This document shows positions 22,685 to 23,315 of a DNA stretch of 23,315 bases, piece by piece. Numbering within the stretch: the first letter of the stretch is position 1; every line of letters starts with the position of its first letter. Origin of the DNA: a virus. The position numbers and the translations under genes were made by a program. Below the pieces are notes generated by a model. That model was given only the letters and a program-made list of their open reading frames with translations. It was not told the DNA's origin and searched no databases. The DNA lies in the IMG/VR virus record IMGVR_UViG_3300022700_000234, positions 1-23,315 of that record; one strand, written 5' to 3'.

Positions 22685-22866
22685 GCGCGGGGCATGCCGA
22701 CCCGCTGTCATACACGCCCTCCGAAGCTTTGGCCTGGGCAGAGCTCGCGGCGAAGCGGCGTAAGCGCGAAAGGCTCGAACGGTTCTCGGACATGAGGGCG
22801 GCTTTCCACGAAGACGAGGACGGCGACAAAGAATTCAGGAAGATGCTGACCGATGGCGAAGCGTGA
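22250..22866 (+). CDS. Tail assembly chaperone G-T fusion by probable -1 frameshift
   Basis: In the -1 frame relative to the gpG-like gene, an open stretch from 22510 runs to a TGA at 22864-22866. From about 22648 it encodes SGQLWAELADFLVSAGHADPLSYTPSEALAWAELAAKRRKRERLERFSDMRAAFH and onward, which has the YTPSEAxAWAELAAKRRxRE pattern of phage T-type chaperone domains. No start codon with a ribosome binding site precedes it, so it must be reached by frameshifting, as in lambda gpGT. Candidate slip sites are GGAAAAG at 22585-22591 (reads GAA AAG in frame) and the G-rich 22631-22645. The second would keep more of the gpG helix, but neither is a perfect X XXY YYZ heptamer. The TGA overlaps the tape-measure start by 14 bases. 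Confidence 0.72.
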
Positions 22867-23315
22867 AAATCTTGTCATAAAAATGCTGACCGAGGGCTTC
22901 GGTGATGCCGTGAAAGTCTTCGGCCGGGTCGATGACTCGCTCGGAGACCTCGACCAAGCAGCTCAGCGCGCTGACCAGGCGATTGACGAAGTGGGCAAAG
23001 GCTCCGCAGAAGCCGGCAAGATCCAGGAGAAGGCCATGCGTCAGCTTGGTCTTCGCACTGAAGAGACCGCGGAGAAGCAGAAGAACGACCTTCTGGCGGC
23101 ATACAAGCGCATCGAGCAGTCGGGAACCGCAACCCCCGACGAGATCGGCCGGGCATGGGATCGCGTCCAGGGCCGGATAAAGAACATCAACCGGAGCCTC
23201 GAGCGCAGCACGGAGTCGAGCTTTTCCAGGCTTTCCCGGAAAGCGATCCATCTTCCGCGTCCGTTGCCTCGCCGGCAAACGCGATCTCGGTGCCAGCCGG
23301 CGACGTCGACCGACG
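22853..23315 (+). CDS. Tape measure protein, N-terminal part, cut by window edge
   Basis: Begins at the ATG at 22853 inside the end of the T frame and runs off the window. The sequence MAKRENLVIKMLTEGFGDAVKVFGRVDDSLGDLDQAAQRADQAIDEVGKGSAEAGKIQEKAMRQLGL is long-helical and Ala/Glu/Lys-rich, typical of the start of a tape-measure protein, which sets tail length. Position after the G/GT genes confirms it. The final 75 bases read poorly in this frame (IHLPRPLPRRQTRSRCQPATSTD), whereas the -1 frame reads SDPSSASVASPANAISVPAGDVDR with normal codon use, so a frame break near 23215-23245 is likely. Confidence 0.8.
   Translation, partial: MAKRENLVIKMLTEGFGDAVKVFGRVDDSLGDLDQAAQRADQAIDEVGKGSAEAGKIQEKAMRQLGLRTEETAEKQKNDLLAAYKRIEQSGTATPDEIGRAWDRVQGRIKNINRSLERSTESSFSRLSRKAIHLPRPLPRRQTRSRCQPATSTD

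Overview
This window looks like part of a lambda-like siphophage or prophage of an alphaproteobacterium. The DNA is GC-rich, with G/C strongly preferred at third codon positions. Gene order from about 11.2 kb to the right edge is that of lambda head and tail morphogenesis: small terminase (Nu1-like), large terminase (GpA family), gpW-like joiner, portal, ClpP-like prohead protease with a scaffold-like tail, gpE-like major capsid, head-tail joining protein, two minor tail or tail-completion proteins, tail tube, small virion-type proteins, a G/GT-type tail chaperone with a -1 frame extension, and the start of the tape measure. No integrase, lysis gene or tRNA is seen. The host assignment is inferred from composition and protein style only.

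The left part is a DNA-metabolism and regulatory module. On the plus strand are the 3' part of a MobV/Pre-like relaxase, a superfamily 2 helicase and a VRR-NUC nuclease. Facing them on the minus strand are an HNH endonuclease, an RpoH-like sigma factor and a small unknown protein. Next is a lower-GC segment (about 4.5-6.1 kb) with two exported or membrane proteins that look like cargo. After it, on the minus strand, come a small protein, a second HNH-type protein, a P4/D5-type replicative helicase with two N-terminal helix-hairpin-helix domains, and a small protein. The region upstream of this helicase operon (9.87-10.21 kb) holds six exact copies of ATGACGAT/ATCGTCAT around an AT-rich core and is a good candidate replication origin. 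A relaxase together with a self-contained replication module raises the possibility of a phage-plasmid.

The most striking observation is a 13-base motif, AAGCGTCATATCC (one copy has a single mismatch). It occurs five times, each time 18-25 bases before the first gene of a morphogenesis block. In four of the five copies the hexamer GCGCGA (or CCGCGA) lies exactly 11 bases upstream, whatever the distance to the start codon. Taken as -35 and -10 elements, the spacing fits RpoH-type promoters and the CATAT core fits the RpoH -10 element. The window also encodes an RpoH-like sigma factor. I propose that this phage transcribes its late genes with its own sigma factor from these promoters.

Other structure: an inverted gene between tail genes whose 3' part and downstream DNA form a chain of perfect inverted repeats; two 13-base operator-like repeats before the terminase; a (GACACC)6(GAGACC)5 hexanucleotide tract in the protease gene; and a probable reading-frame break in the last 100 bases of the tape-measure gene.
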